This document shows, piece by piece, positions 24,927 to 33,852 of a DNA stretch of 64,000 nucleotides. The position numbers and the translations under genes were made by a program. The notes beneath the pieces were generated by a model. It ran no database searches and was not told where the DNA came from. It was given only the letters and a program-made list of their open reading frames with translations. The stretch comes from Treponema denticola (GTDB lineage: Bacteria; Spirochaetota; Spirochaetia; Treponematales; Breznakiellaceae): the NCBI GenBank assembly GCA_020719845.1, contig DYPP01000004.1, forward strand, positions 1 to 64,000. The letters run 5' to 3'. Each line of letters starts with the position of its first letter. Position 1 is the stretch's first letter.

Positions 24927-25958
24927 ATGGCCGTAAAGATTATCGACATCGCGCTGAAAGCCAAGGTCTCCCCCGCCGCCGTATCGTTGGTGTTGAACGG
25001 CAAGCAGGGGGTGGGCGCGGAAACCCGCAACCGGGTGCTCAAGATCGCCCGGGAACTCAATTACCAGAACCACAAGATCAAAAACCTGCTGGATGAAACT
25101 ACCGAGACCATTCGTTTTCTGAGAATCATCCAGCACGGCCATACGGTCAACCGGGACCATGAGATCTTCATCGCCGACTATTTTGAAGGCCTGAGCGACG
25201 GCGCCGGCCAGCTGGGCTACAATCTGGAAATCGATACCTTTTCCGGCGTTTCCGCGGAAAGCATCATTCAGACCATCAATGCCGAAACCGTCAAAGGGGT
25301 CATCATCCTGGGCACGGAAATGACGGCTTCGGAGATTCTGGAATTCAAGAAGCTGGACCTCCCGATCGTCTTCATCGATACCTATCAGGATTTTTTGCCC
25401 TTTGATTTTGTGGACATGAACAACAAGGACGCGGTCTACCGGGTCATCCAGTATTTTATCGAGAACGGCTACGATGACATCGGCATCATCCACGGCAACG
25501 TGAATACGGAAAACTTCATCCTGCGCAACGATGCCTTCCGCAGCGTCATGAAACGGTTCGGACTGGCGGTGGAAGAGAGGAACATCTTCTCCGTCGATTC
25601 CACGTTCAACGGCGCCTACGAAGACATGCTCAAGCTGCTTAAATCCGGGGTCAGACTCCCCTCCGCCCTGTTCAGCGACAACGACATCATGGCCTACGGC
25701 TGCATCAAGGCCATGAACGAGATGGGCATCCGGGTTCCCGAGGACGTGGGCATCGTGGGTTTTGATGACCTGCCCCTGGCGTCGGTCATGAGTCCCCGGC
25801 TGACCACCGTCCGGGTATCCAAAAAAAAGATCGGCACCACCGCCATCCAGCTGATCCATGACCGCATTCGCAGCAGTACCGAGTTTCCGCCGGTCAAGGT
25901 TTTGATCGGCGGCCAGCTGATAATCCGCGAAAGCGTGCTGCGCAACAAAAGAATCTAG
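24927..25958 (+). CDS. LacI-family transcriptional regulator
   Basis: A 343-residue repressor. Helix-turn-helix VKIIDIALKAKVSPAAVSLV at residues 3-22 is followed by a hinge and a sugar-binding domain (to residue 335; LPSALFSDNDIMAYG, VGIVGFDDLPLASVMSP). I start at the ATG at 24927 since LacI proteins begin right before the HTH; an earlier in-frame codon adds ten unlikely residues. The next gene, an FGGY kinase, follows after 6 bp with AGGAGG between. It probably controls this kinase and the neighbouring divergent sugar genes; the 28-bp motifs and the 24031 palindrome are candidate operators. Confidence 0.92.
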   Translation: MAVKIIDIALKAKVSPAAVSLVLNGKQGVGAETRNRVLKIARELNYQNHKIKNLLDETTETIRFLRIIQHGHTVNRDHEIFIADYFEGLSDGAGQLGYNLEIDTFSGVSAESIIQTINAETVKGVIILGTEMTASEILEFKKLDLPIVFIDTYQDFLPFDFVDMNNKDAVYRVIQYFIENGYDDIGIIHGNVNTENFILRNDAFRSVMKRFGLAVEERNIFSVDSTFNGAYEDMLKLLKSGVRLPSALFSDNDIMAYGCIKAMNEMGIRVPEDVGIVGFDDLPLASVMSPRLTTVRVSKKKIGTTAIQLIHDRIRSSTEFPPVKVLIGGQLIIRESVLRNKRI

Positions 25959-25964
25959 GAGGAA

Positions 25965-27506
25965 ATGATGGGCAAGTACATTCTGGGAATTGACGCGGGG
26001 ACGGAAAGCATCCGGACCGGTGTGTACGATGAAAAAGGCGGCTGCCTCTTTTTCGGGGTCAGTGAAAACAAGAATATCCACCGCCACGCGGGTTGGGGTG
26101 AACAGAACATCGCCCAGTGGGACGCGTCCCTGGTTGAATCGATCCGGAAGGCCGTTTCCGGGTCCGGCGTCGATCCCCGGGACATCAAGGGCATCGGACT
26201 GGACGGGACCAGCTGCACCGTCGTATTCCTGGACGAACACGGCAAGGCGCTGCGGGACGCCATCATGTGGATGGATATCCGGGCGGGGGAAGAAGCCCGG
26301 GATATCGCCGCCTCCGGAGACCCGGCGCTTAAATACGTGGGCTTCGGCAACGTCTCGGCGGAGTGGTTTCCCTGCAAGGTGCTCTGGGTAAAACGGCACG
26401 AGCCGGAGGTGTACCGCAAGGCGGCCACCATTTTTGAACACACCGACTGGCTGACCTATCGATTGACCGGAGAAATTACGGCCAACATCAACACCACCAC
26501 GGTGCGCTGGTTCTATAATTCCCGGGAAGGCGGACGGCCGGTTTCGCTGTACGACAAGATCGGCCTGGAAGACGTGGACGCCAAGCTGCCCCGGCGGGTG
26601 GTAAAGCTGGGCGAAGTGGTCGCCGGACTGACCGCGGAAATGGCCGCGCTTACCGGCTTGCCTGCGGGCATTCCCGTAGCCGGCGGCGGCGCCGACGCCT
26701 ACGTGGGCGTAGTCGGCGTCAACGCCCTCAAACCCGGAAAACTGGCCCTGATCACCGGTTCTTCCCAGCTGCATATCGGCCTGGTGGACAAGGAGCTGAA
26801 TACCAAAGGCCTGTTCGGCACCTTCCCGGACGCCATCATCCCGGGAGCCCAGGTGGTGGAAGCGGGTCAAATTTCGACCGGGTCGATCATCAAGTGGTTC
26901 ATGAGTTCTTTCATCGGCAAGGAAATTACCGACCAAGCCGAAGCCCGGGGAGTATCCCTCTACCAGGTCATGAACGAAGCGGCGGAAAAAATCCCCGCCG
27001 GATCGGAGGGCTTGGTGGTGCTTGAGCACTGGCAGGGCAACCGGACCCCCTGGGTCGATTCGGACAGCCGGGGCGTCATCCGCGGGCTGACCCTTAAGCA
27101 TACGCCGGCGCATATATTCCGGGCGATCATGGAAGGCGTCGTCTACGGCACCCAGATCATCCTGCAGCGGATGGAACAGAAATCCCGGATCGACGAGGTC
27201 ATCGTCTGCGGCGGCGCCACCCAGAGCGACCTGTGGATGCAGATCCACGCCGACGTCACGGGCAAACGCATTTCCATTCCCGAAGAGCAGCAGGCCGTAT
27301 CCCTGGGCAGCGCCATCCTCGGCGCCGTGGGCGCCGGCATCTACCCGGACATGCAGACCGCGGCCAACGCCATGGTGCGCATGAGCAAGGTCATCGAGCC
27401 CGACCCGGCCAAAACCGCCGTCTACCGTGAATACGTCCGGCAGTACGAAGCTACCTACGAAAGCCTGAAGGATCTGTCCCGGGAATTGGTCAAGACGGTT
27501 CAGTAG
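25965..27506 (+). CDS. FGGY-family carbohydrate kinase (second copy)
   Basis: A 513-residue FGGY kinase with GIDAGTESIRTGVYDEKGG at the ATP/phosphate end, LDGTSCTVVFLDEHG, and the C-terminal VIVCGGATQSDLWMQIHADV. It differs clearly from the first copy (for example GTES against GTGS), so it is a different subfamily and not a recent duplicate; ribulokinase-like enzymes are the nearest in feel. AGGAGG precedes the ATG; an ATG one codon later is equally possible. It is cotranscribed with the LacI gene. The substrate is unknown, most likely a ketose or polyol. Confidence 0.88.
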   Translation: MMGKYILGIDAGTESIRTGVYDEKGGCLFFGVSENKNIHRHAGWGEQNIAQWDASLVESIRKAVSGSGVDPRDIKGIGLDGTSCTVVFLDEHGKALRDAIMWMDIRAGEEARDIAASGDPALKYVGFGNVSAEWFPCKVLWVKRHEPEVYRKAATIFEHTDWLTYRLTGEITANINTTTVRWFYNSREGGRPVSLYDKIGLEDVDAKLPRRVVKLGEVVAGLTAEMAALTGLPAGIPVAGGGADAYVGVVGVNALKPGKLALITGSSQLHIGLVDKELNTKGLFGTFPDAIIPGAQVVEAGQISTGSIIKWFMSSFIGKEITDQAEARGVSLYQVMNEAAEKIPAGSEGLVVLEHWQGNRTPWVDSDSRGVIRGLTLKHTPAHIFRAIMEGVVYGTQIILQRMEQKSRIDEVIVCGGATQSDLWMQIHADVTGKRISIPEEQQAVSLGSAILGAVGAGIYPDMQTAANAMVRMSKVIEPDPAKTAVYREYVRQYEATYESLKDLSRELVKTVQ

Positions 27507-27518
27507 CGGCGTAGCATC

Positions 27519-27553
27519 CCCTTCCCGGCACCGGTTCTCGGCGCCGGGAAGGG
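27519..27553 (+). terminator. Hairpin ending the carbohydrate locus
   Basis: Arms CCCTTCCCGGC/GCCGGGAAGGG with a 13-nt loop. Only a weak T-run follows, so termination may be inefficient or Rho-aided. Confidence 0.55.
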
Positions 27554-27586
27554 ATTCGTCCTCCTGCCGAACTTTTTAACGGGACA

Positions 27587-27617
27587 CTGACTGGTCGGCA
27601 CGTTTATTGCATATAAT
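27587..27617 (+). promoter_or_regulatory. Promoter of the PrsW-like gene, leaderless
   Basis: A perfect TATAAT (27612-27617) lies exactly 6 nt before the ATG at 27624. The -35 is CTGACT (27587-27592) at a long 19-bp spacing. No Shine-Dalgarno sequence is present. Confidence 0.6.
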
Positions 27618-27623
27618 CTAATC

Positions 27624-28769
27624 ATGATGGCCTTTGTAATTGCTTCGTTAGTCAATCTGGGCTCGGCGTGGCTCTTTCTCAAATTCTTTCAATGGACGTA
27701 TGCTTTTGTCCCCAGCCAGAATACCAAGCCGTTTATGGTGCGATTCATCTTGGTCGGTATACTGACCGTGCCCCTGCTTCTGTTGATTACTATTTTATGG
27801 CTTCCCCGCTATTTCCCCAGCACCGGCCTGAATTGGCTGGATGAATTGTTCTTTTCGGTATTTTCCACCGGTCTGACCGAAGAGGGCGCCAAGTTCGCCG
27901 TGTTCGTGTTCTTCGCCGAACGGTGGAAATCGATCCGGGAACCCCGGGACGGAGTATTGCAGGCGGCCTGCGTCGCCCTGGCCTTTTCCACTCTTGAGAA
28001 TTTTAAATACATGCTGGTATTTGGGCCCGATGTCATGGGCTACCGCCTCTTCTTCAGCATGGCCGGACATATCGGCTTTACCGCCATCGCCGGCTGGGCT
28101 TGGGCTACGATCCGTTCACGTCTGACCGTTTCCGAACAAAAGCACGCCTTGAGGTTTTCTCTGGGCTACATAAGCCTGGGGGCAATCCTGCATGGATTCT
28201 ATAACTTTTTTATAAGTATAGACATGATGCCCATTTCATTCCTTTGCGAACTTACCGCCATCTACCTGACGCTGATTCTTTTAAAGGAAGCGGAACAGAA
28301 TTCGCCCTTCAGGCGGTTTTCGCTCTACGAATGGCGGGAAGCGGCGCAACGGCTGATCATCGCCTCGGCCAAGGATCCTTTAGACTGGGTGTCCCGGGAA
28401 CGCGCCGGCCTCTACCTGATCTACGGCGGGGATCTCCGGCGGGCAATTAAATTTCTGGGACAAGCGGCGCGTCTGCGCCCCCTGCTCCCCTACCCCCGGG
28501 CGTATCTGGCGGCCGCCAGGATCTTGCGGGGCAACGATGAAGGGTTGTTTCAGCTCAAACTGGCTTATTATGAAATGTCCGATGACCGGCGGGGTATCTT
28601 TGCCCGGACCCTGCGGAAAATCGCCCGAAACGCCCCGGGTTGGTCCCGGCTGGAACGGATCATCAAGGAATCCACGCCGACAGTAACCCCGACCGTCCGC
28701 AACCAGCGTTACGCAACCACGGAACGAAAGTTACTTTTTACCGGCCTGCCCGTCCGCCCAACCCCCTAA
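27624..28769 (+). CDS. PrsW-family glutamic intramembrane protease with C-terminal helical extension
   Basis: A 381-residue protein. The first 230 residues hold about seven transmembrane helices and the PrsW motifs: TEEGAKF with the catalytic Glu pair near residue 76, FSTLENFKY near 115 and HGFYNFF near 193. PrsW of Bacillus cuts an anti-sigma factor; homologues process membrane proteins. Residues 235-381 form a soluble extension with TPR-like helices (AGLYLIYGGDLRRAIKFLGQAARL), possibly for substrate recognition. The promoter places the start at the first ATG of an ATGATG pair. Its targets are unknown. Confidence 0.85.
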   Translation: MMAFVIASLVNLGSAWLFLKFFQWTYAFVPSQNTKPFMVRFILVGILTVPLLLLITILWLPRYFPSTGLNWLDELFFSVFSTGLTEEGAKFAVFVFFAERWKSIREPRDGVLQAACVALAFSTLENFKYMLVFGPDVMGYRLFFSMAGHIGFTAIAGWAWATIRSRLTVSEQKHALRFSLGYISLGAILHGFYNFFISIDMMPISFLCELTAIYLTLILLKEAEQNSPFRRFSLYEWREAAQRLIIASAKDPLDWVSRERAGLYLIYGGDLRRAIKFLGQAARLRPLLPYPRAYLAAARILRGNDEGLFQLKLAYYEMSDDRRGIFARTLRKIARNAPGWSRLERIIKESTPTVTPTVRNQRYATTERKLLFTGLPVRPTP

Positions 28770-28795
28770 AAAAAATACCGCTACATTCGTAGCGG
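28768..28795 (-). terminator. Terminator of the tRNA transcript
   Basis: Hairpin CCGCTAC/GTAGCGG with a 4-nt loop (28778-28795). On the minus strand it is followed by a run of T, as expected for the tRNA gene. The A-run overlaps the stop codon of the PrsW gene. Confidence 0.8.
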
Positions 28796-28824
28796 CGCAG
28801 AAAGGGTAGCCTACAGCCATTTTT

Positions 28825-28898
<74 letters not shown>

Positions 28899-28907
28899 GT
28901 GGATAAA

Positions 28908-28936
28908 ACCTTACTATAAAGCACGACGCCTGTCAA
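28908..28936 (-). promoter_or_regulatory. tRNA-Arg promoter
   Basis: On the minus strand TTGACA (28931-28936), a 17-bp spacer and TAAGGT (28908-28913), with the tRNA 5' end 10 nt further. It fills the gap after lpdA. Confidence 0.55.
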
Positions 28937-28948
28937 GGCAAGCAGCGG

Positions 28949-30340
28949 CTAGACGTGGATGGCCCAGCCCTCGGCGGCCCGGGCGGTTTCCATGACCGCT
29001 TCGGAAAGCGTCGGGTGGGCGTGGATCATGGCGGCGATATCCTCGGGCAGCAGCTCCCCGGTTTTGGCCAGCAGCAATTCATGGATCAATTCCGTGGCCT
29101 CCGGACCGATGACGTGGGCGCCCAGCAGTTCGTGGGTAAGCGGGTCGAACAGGATTTTCACCTGGCCTTCGGAACGGCCGACGGCCACCGCCTTGCCTGC
29201 GGCTTTGAAGGGAAAAACCGCTTTGGCGTACGCCGTGCCGGCGGCGGCGGCGCTTTCTTCGGTCAGACCGAAACCCGCCAGCTGGGGCTCGCAGTAGACC
29301 GCCGACGGGATGGCGGCCGGATCGATGCGGGCTAAGGTCCGCTTTCCAGCCATGTGTTCCACGGCGATTTCCGCTTGCTTGGACGCCACGTGGGCCAGCA
29401 GCGGACCGGCTACGACATCACCGGCAGCGTAGACCCCGTTGACTGCGGTCCGGTATCCGTCTCCGACGGGAAGGTAGCCCCGTTCCGTGGACAGTCCGAT
29501 GTTCTCCAGACCGATATCCTGGGTATTCGGCGTCCGGCCGACGACGACCAGCATCTTTTCAACTTCAATTTCGGTAGCGGCTCCATCGCCGCCGCGCAGG
29601 CTGACCCGCAACCCGGCGGGACTCTTGACCAAACCGGTGGCGGTGGTGTCGACGAGGGCTTCGATCCCCCGCTTCTTGAAAGACCGCTGCAGCAGCGCCG
29701 CATTCTCCGCGTCTTCCCGGGGCAGCAGGTGTCCGCGCATTTCCACGATGCGCACCTGGACCCCGAAAGCGTTGAAGACGTGGGCAAACTCGCAGCCGAT
29801 GGCGCCGCCGCCGAGAATGAGCATGCTCCGGGGCAACCTGGTCAGCCTGAGCGCGTCCGTGGAAGAAAGGACCGCGACGCCGTCGGTCTCAAAACCGGCC
29901 AGCGTCGCCGGCTGGGATCCGGTGGCGATCAGAATGTTTTTGCCCCACAGCACCGTGCCGTCAGCCAGCGCGATCTCCCCGGGGGATACGATCCGTCCCG
30001 TGCCCGACACGACGGTCACCTTGTTTTTTTTGAGCAGGTAGGCGACGCCCCGGGACATGGTGTCGGCGACGCCTTGCGCTTTTTCCTGAACCCGGGAATA
30101 ATCGAATCCCGACCGTTCCACCCCCAGCCCGAGGGCTTCAAGGGCGGGAATGGAGGCAAAGAGCTCGGCCTGGCGGATGAGCGCCTTGGAGGGGATGCAG
30201 CCGACGTTGAGGCAGACGCCGCCCAGGGCGTCCCGTTCGACGACGCAGACCTTCATGCCCAGCTGGGAGGCGCGTATGGCGCCCACGTAGCCCGCGGGCC
30301 CGGACCCGAGGATCAGCAGATCAAAATCGCCGGTATCCAT
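28949..30340 (-). CDS. lpdA: Dihydrolipoamide dehydrogenase (E3)
   Basis: A 463-residue flavoprotein disulfide reductase. FAD motif GSGPAGYVGAIRASQLG, redox-active disulfide GGVCLNVGCIPSK near residues 42-47, NAD motif ILGGGAIGCEFAHVF and C-terminal HAHPTLSE with the catalytic His-Glu pair are all intact. It reoxidises the lipoyl groups of the E2 core and makes NADH. It is the last gene of the pdh operon, 12 bp after the E2 gene. Confidence 0.96.
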   Translation of the reverse strand: MDTGDFDLLILGSGPAGYVGAIRASQLGMKVCVVERDALGGVCLNVGCIPSKALIRQAELFASIPALEALGLGVERSGFDYSRVQEKAQGVADTMSRGVAYLLKKNKVTVVSGTGRIVSPGEIALADGTVLWGKNILIATGSQPATLAGFETDGVAVLSSTDALRLTRLPRSMLILGGGAIGCEFAHVFNAFGVQVRIVEMRGHLLPREDAENAALLQRSFKKRGIEALVDTTATGLVKSPAGLRVSLRGGDGAATEIEVEKMLVVVGRTPNTQDIGLENIGLSTERGYLPVGDGYRTAVNGVYAAGDVVAGPLLAHVASKQAEIAVEHMAGKRTLARIDPAAIPSAVYCEPQLAGFGLTEESAAAAGTAYAKAVFPFKAAGKAVAVGRSEGQVKILFDPLTHELLGAHVIGPEATELIHELLLAKTGELLPEDIAAMIHAHPTLSEAVMETARAAEGWAIHV

Positions 30341-30352
30341 CGTCGGTGCTCC

Positions 30353-31672
30353 TTAAAATAAGGCCTTGTAGGGGTATTCGATGATATCCCCCAGGTACTT
30401 GAGAAAACCCGCTCCCACGGCGCCGTCGATGACCCGGTGGTCGCAGGACAGGGTAGTCCGGAGCAGGGTTTGGACCCCAAGTTCTCCCGCTTCATTGACC
30501 ACGGCTTCTTTTTTAAGCGACCCCACGGCCAGAATGGCCGATCCCGGAGGATTGATGACTGCGGTGAATTCGTCGATGCCGAAGGATCCCAGGTTGCTGA
30601 TGGTGAAGGTGGCGTTGGCGAACTCGTCGGGCAGCAGCTTCCCCGTTTTGGCGCGGAGGATCAGTTCCTGCAATTCATTTTCGATGCGCAGCAAGCCCTT
30701 GTGGCCGCAGTCCCGGACCACCGGCGTAATCAGGCCGTCGTCCTGGGCCACGGCCAGCCCGATGTCGACGGTCTTGAACACCCGGATCGAGTCGCCCTGC
30801 CAGGAAGCGTTGACCAGCGGATATTTCTTGAGCGCCTCTGCGGCGTACTTGATGATGAAGGCGTTGAGGGAGACTTTTTTACCGTTGACGTCGGCCGTGG
30901 AATTGCGGGCGGCCACCAGGTTTTCCGCGGGGATGGCCAGTTTGAGGTAGTAGTGGGGTGCGGTGAACATGGACTGGGACAGACGCTGGGCGATTATTTT
31001 ACGCGTCCGGCTGAGGGGCAGCAGATCCCCGTCGGCGGCACCGGGAGCTGGGGCGTGCTCCGTTGCGGGAGCTGTCGTCCGGACCTGTTCCAGATCCTGC
31101 TTGACGATGCGCCCGCCGGGGCCGCTGCCCGCCAGGGATGCCAGATCGATGTTTTCCCGGGCGGCGATTTTTCCGGCCAGCGACGACGCCTTGACGCCGT
31201 TGCCTGAAGCCGGCAGGTCCCGCAGCCTCAGTTCGCCCTGGAGGCCGCTGGGACGGAGGGCAGCCGGATCCAGGCCCCTTTCCCGGACTCGGGCCCGGGC
31301 CGCCGGGGTCATGGGAATTTTCCCGTCGGATTTTTCCCGATGCGGTGCCGGACGATCGTCCGCAGGGTGTTCGCCGGCGGACCTGTCCAGCGCTGCGGCG
31401 GCCGGCTCGGCGGTAAAACCGTTCTTCAGCTCCGCCTCGCTGCCGATGTAGCCGATGTTCGTGGTGACCGGAACCACTTCTCCGGGTCCGCGCCGAATGC
31501 TCAGCAGAATCCCCGCCGTTTCGGCTTCCACTTCCATGGCAACCTTGTCGGTCTCGATTTCCACCAGGGCTTCCCCGATCTGCACCGGGTCGCCGATCTT
31601 TTTCAACCAGGCGATGATCGTTCCGGTTTCCATGGACATGCCCGCCTTGGGCATGATCACTGCAGTAGCCAT
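30353..31672 (-). CDS. pdhC: Dihydrolipoamide acyltransferase (E2) with lipoyl and probable tandem E3-binding domains
   Basis: A 439-residue E2. The N-terminal lipoyl domain has the lysine in ETDKVAMEVEAETAG (near residue 43). A proline/alanine linker follows. Two segments look like peripheral-subunit-binding domains: one near residues 125-155 (TPAARARVRERGLDPAAL) and the usual one near 165-200 (AARENIDLASLAGSGPGG). The catalytic domain ends with DHRVIDGAVGAGFL, where His and Asp act in acetyl transfer. Together with E1 and E3 it makes acetyl-CoA; an acetoin dehydrogenase role is not excluded. Confidence 0.93.
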   Translation of the reverse strand: MATAVIMPKAGMSMETGTIIAWLKKIGDPVQIGEALVEIETDKVAMEVEAETAGILLSIRRGPGEVVPVTTNIGYIGSEAELKNGFTAEPAAAALDRSAGEHPADDRPAPHREKSDGKIPMTPAARARVRERGLDPAALRPSGLQGELRLRDLPASGNGVKASSLAGKIAARENIDLASLAGSGPGGRIVKQDLEQVRTTAPATEHAPAPGAADGDLLPLSRTRKIIAQRLSQSMFTAPHYYLKLAIPAENLVAARNSTADVNGKKVSLNAFIIKYAAEALKKYPLVNASWQGDSIRVFKTVDIGLAVAQDDGLITPVVRDCGHKGLLRIENELQELILRAKTGKLLPDEFANATFTISNLGSFGIDEFTAVINPPGSAILAVGSLKKEAVVNEAGELGVQTLLRTTLSCDHRVIDGAVGAGFLKYLGDIIEYPYKALF

Positions 31673-31686
31673 GCTTTCTTCCTTTT

Positions 31687-32664
31687 TCAGGAAAGAAGCG
31701 AACGGATCGCTTCTTCAATGCGTTCGGGCGTCGGGACGGCGTTGCGCTCCAGGTTGGGATTGTAGGGGATGGGAATGTCGTAGCCCGTCACCCGGCGGAT
31801 CGGCGCGTCCAGATGGAAAAAAGCTTCGCTGTCGGCGATCTGGGCGATGATTTCCCCCGCGAAGCCGCCGGTTTTGACCGCTTCGTGCACGACCAGCAGC
31901 CGGCCGGTCTTTTTGACGCTGGCGATGATGGCGGTGCTGTCCAGGGGTACGAGCGTCCGGGGATCCAGGACTTCAACGTCAATGCCTTCTGCATTCAGTT
32001 TTTCGGCCACTCCCAGGCACATGCCCACCATGCGGCCCCAGACCACCAGGGTCAGGTCCTTGCCGGAACGCTTGACGTCAGCTTGGCCGAAGGGAATCAG
32101 GTATTCATCTTCCCTGACCGGCCCCTTCTGCCGGTACAGCAGTTTCTGTTCAAAAAACAGCACCGGGTTGTTGTCCCGGATGGCGGTCTTCAGCAGCCCC
32201 TTGGCGTCCGCCGGGGTCGAAGGCACCACCACCTTGAGGCCGGGAATATGGGTGTACAGGGCTTCCTGGCTCTGGGAATGCTGCGCCGCGGCGCCGGTGC
32301 CCGACCCTTCCGGGGCGCGCACCACCATGGGCACCTGGGCCTTGCCGCCGAACATGTAGCGGATTTTGGCCGCCTGATTGCCCAGCTGGTCCAGCGCCAG
32401 GGACAGAAAGTCGCTGAACTGGATTTCCGCTATCGGCCGCGTACCGGTAAGCGCCGCGCCGACCGCCGCGCCGGCGATCACGGCTTCCGAAATGGGCGTA
32501 TCCCGCACCCGGTCAGGCCCGAATTCTTCGAACATGCCCACCGAAACGCCGAAAGCGCCGCCGTAGACTCCGATATCTTCGCCCATAAAAAATACCCGGG
32601 GATCCCGGCGCATTTCTTCGGACATGGCTTCCCGTATCGCTTCGGCGTAGGTAATTTCACGCAT
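31687..32664 (-). CDS. pdhB: 2-oxo-acid dehydrogenase E1 beta subunit (pyruvate or acetoin type)
   Basis: A 325-residue transketolase-like protein. I start at the ATG at 32664 ([18 protein letters not shown]), which has AAGGAG upstream and matches the family's usual first residues; the reading frame stays open for another 200 bases, but those lie in pdh[15 protein letters not shown] and the C-terminal [15 protein letters not shown] are typical. With the alpha subunit it forms the TPP-dependent decarboxylase. It overlaps no neighbour; the gaps are 14 bp on both sides. Confidence 0.94.
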   Translation of the reverse strand: MREITYAEAIREAMSEEMRRDPRVFFMGEDIGVYGGAFGVSVGMFEEFGPDRVRDTPISEAVIAGAAVGAALTGTRPIAEIQFSDFLSLALDQLGNQAAKIRYMFGGKAQVPMVVRAPEGSGTGAAAQHSQSQEALYTHIPGLKVVVPSTPADAKGLLKTAIRDNNPVLFFEQKLLYRQKGPVREDEYLIPFGQADVKRSGKDLTLVVWGRMVGMCLGVAEKLNAEGIDVEVLDPRTLVPLDSTAIIASVKKTGRLLVVHEAVKTGGFAGEIIAQIADSEAFFHLDAPIRRVTGYDIPIPYNPNLERNAVPTPERIEEAIRSLLS

Positions 32665-32678
32665 CGTGTTCCTGCTCC

Positions 32679-33680
32679 TTATTCGGAATAAACGTCGCTC
32701 AACAGATCTTCCAGCGTTGGTTCCGGCGCGTTCTGGGCAAACTGTACCGCCGCTTCGATATCGTCCTGGGCGCGGGTTTCGATCCGTACCACCTCTTCTT
32801 CGGAAAACAACCCGCCGGACAGCATATAGCCCCTCAGCCGGGGGATCGGATCCTTTTCCCGCCACGCGGCGATTTCTTCCTTGGTGCGGTACTTGTTGGC
32901 ATCGCTCTTGGAATGGCCCATATACCGGTACGTCTTGGCCACCAGCAGCACGGGGCTCTTTTTTTTGGCGATTTCTATGGCTTCCTTGACCGCGTCGTAC
33001 ACGGCAAATACGTCCATGCCGTCCACGTTCTTGCCGGGAATGCCGTATGATTTGGCCCGTTCGGATATATCCGCCACGCTGGTGGATCGCTTGACGCTCA
33101 TGGACATGCCGTACTGGTTGTTTTCGCAGATGTAGACGATGGGCAGGTTCCAGACCGCCGCCAGGTTGACGGATTCATGAAAAACGCCTTCATTGATGGC
33201 GCCGTCGCCGAAGAAGCACAGCACCACCCGGTCCTGCTTGAGCAGCTTGACCGACAGCGCCGCACCGGTGGCGATGGGAATGCCGCCGCCGACGATGCCG
33301 TTGGCCCCCAGGTTGCCCTTGGTCACGTCGGCGATATGCATGGAGCCGCCCTTTCCCTTGCAGTAGCCGACCTTTTTGCCCAGCAGTTCGGCCATCATGC
33401 GGTTCAGGTCGATCCCCTTGGCTATGGTATGGCCGTGTCCGCGGTGGGTGCTGGTGATATAGTCGTCATCGTCCAGGTTGGCGATCGCCCCGATGGCCAC
33501 GGCTTCTTCCCCGATGTACAGGTGGGTGGTTCCATGGATCATGGCCCGGGAAAAGAAATACGATACCTTTTCTTCAAATCCCCGCACTTGCTGCATTTTC
33601 AGGTACATGTCTTCCAGTTTGGCTTTGGTCAGTTCCGGCCTGGTCACCGTTCCGCCCTTATCCGCGCTTTTACCGCTCAT
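32679..33680 (-). CDS. pdhA: 2-oxo-acid dehydrogenase E1 alpha subunit (pyruvate or acetoin type)
   Basis: A 333-residue protein starting at the ATG at 33680, after AAGGAGTTTGTCGT. The TPP-Mg motif [15 protein letters not shown] is complete, and [13 protein letters not shown] and KGKGGSMH are the conserved active-site loops. The short length, close to AcoA and Gram-positive PdhA, means specificity (pyruvate or acetoin) cannot be settled from sequence. The absence of acetoin-specific genes and the full E1-E2-E3 set favour pyruvate dehydrogenase. It is the first gene of the operon, with a strong promoter upstream. Confidence 0.92.
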   Translation of the reverse strand: MSGKSADKGGTVTRPELTKAKLEDMYLKMQQVRGFEEKVSYFFSRAMIHGTTHLYIGEEAVAIGAIANLDDDDYITSTHRGHGHTIAKGIDLNRMMAELLGKKVGYCKGKGGSMHIADVTKGNLGANGIVGGGIPIATGAALSVKLLKQDRVVLCFFGDGAINEGVFHESVNLAAVWNLPIVYICENNQYGMSMSVKRSTSVADISERAKSYGIPGKNVDGMDVFAVYDAVKEAIEIAKKKSPVLLVAKTYRYMGHSKSDANKYRTKEEIAAWREKDPIPRLRGYMLSGGLFSEEEVVRIETRAQDDIEAAVQFAQNAPEPTLEDLLSDVYSE

Positions 33681-33746
33681 ACGACAAACTCCTTGGTTCA
33701 GGATTGATGTAATTATTTTCATATATTGCAAAATATTTCACTTCGA

Positions 33747-33775
33747 ACTATAGTCAGGGCGAATCTCTTTGTCAA
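33747..33775 (-). promoter_or_regulatory. Strong promoter of the pdh operon
   Basis: On the minus strand a perfect TTGACA (33770-33775), a 17-bp spacer and TATAGT (33747-33752). The AT-rich leader of about 60 nt (33681-33740) is a plausible landing zone for the divergent SorC regulator. Confidence 0.8.
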
Positions 33776-33801
33776 GCGAAGCTCCTGAAAACACGGTACT
33801 C

Positions 33802-33830
33802 TGGTAAAATCCACCGACGGATGGTATATT
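33802..33830 (+). promoter_or_regulatory. Probable promoter of the SorC gene
   Basis: TATATT (33825-33830) with a weak -35 TGGTAA (33802-33807) at 17 bp. GGAAGG (33841-33846) then serves the TTG start at 33853. Confidence 0.45.
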
Positions 33831-33852
33831 CTGAACCCACGGAAGGCCCCAA

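Noticed and set aside
24849-27248. A 799-codon open frame on the minus strand opposite the LacI and second FGGY kinase genes
   Set aside because: The translation is Gly/Asp/His-rich without motifs, and both plus-strand genes are well supported.
20570-27506. The two FGGY kinases as a recent tandem duplication
   Set aside because: Their motifs and lengths differ clearly (GTGS against GTES; 492 and 513 residues), and they lie on opposite strands with different operons.
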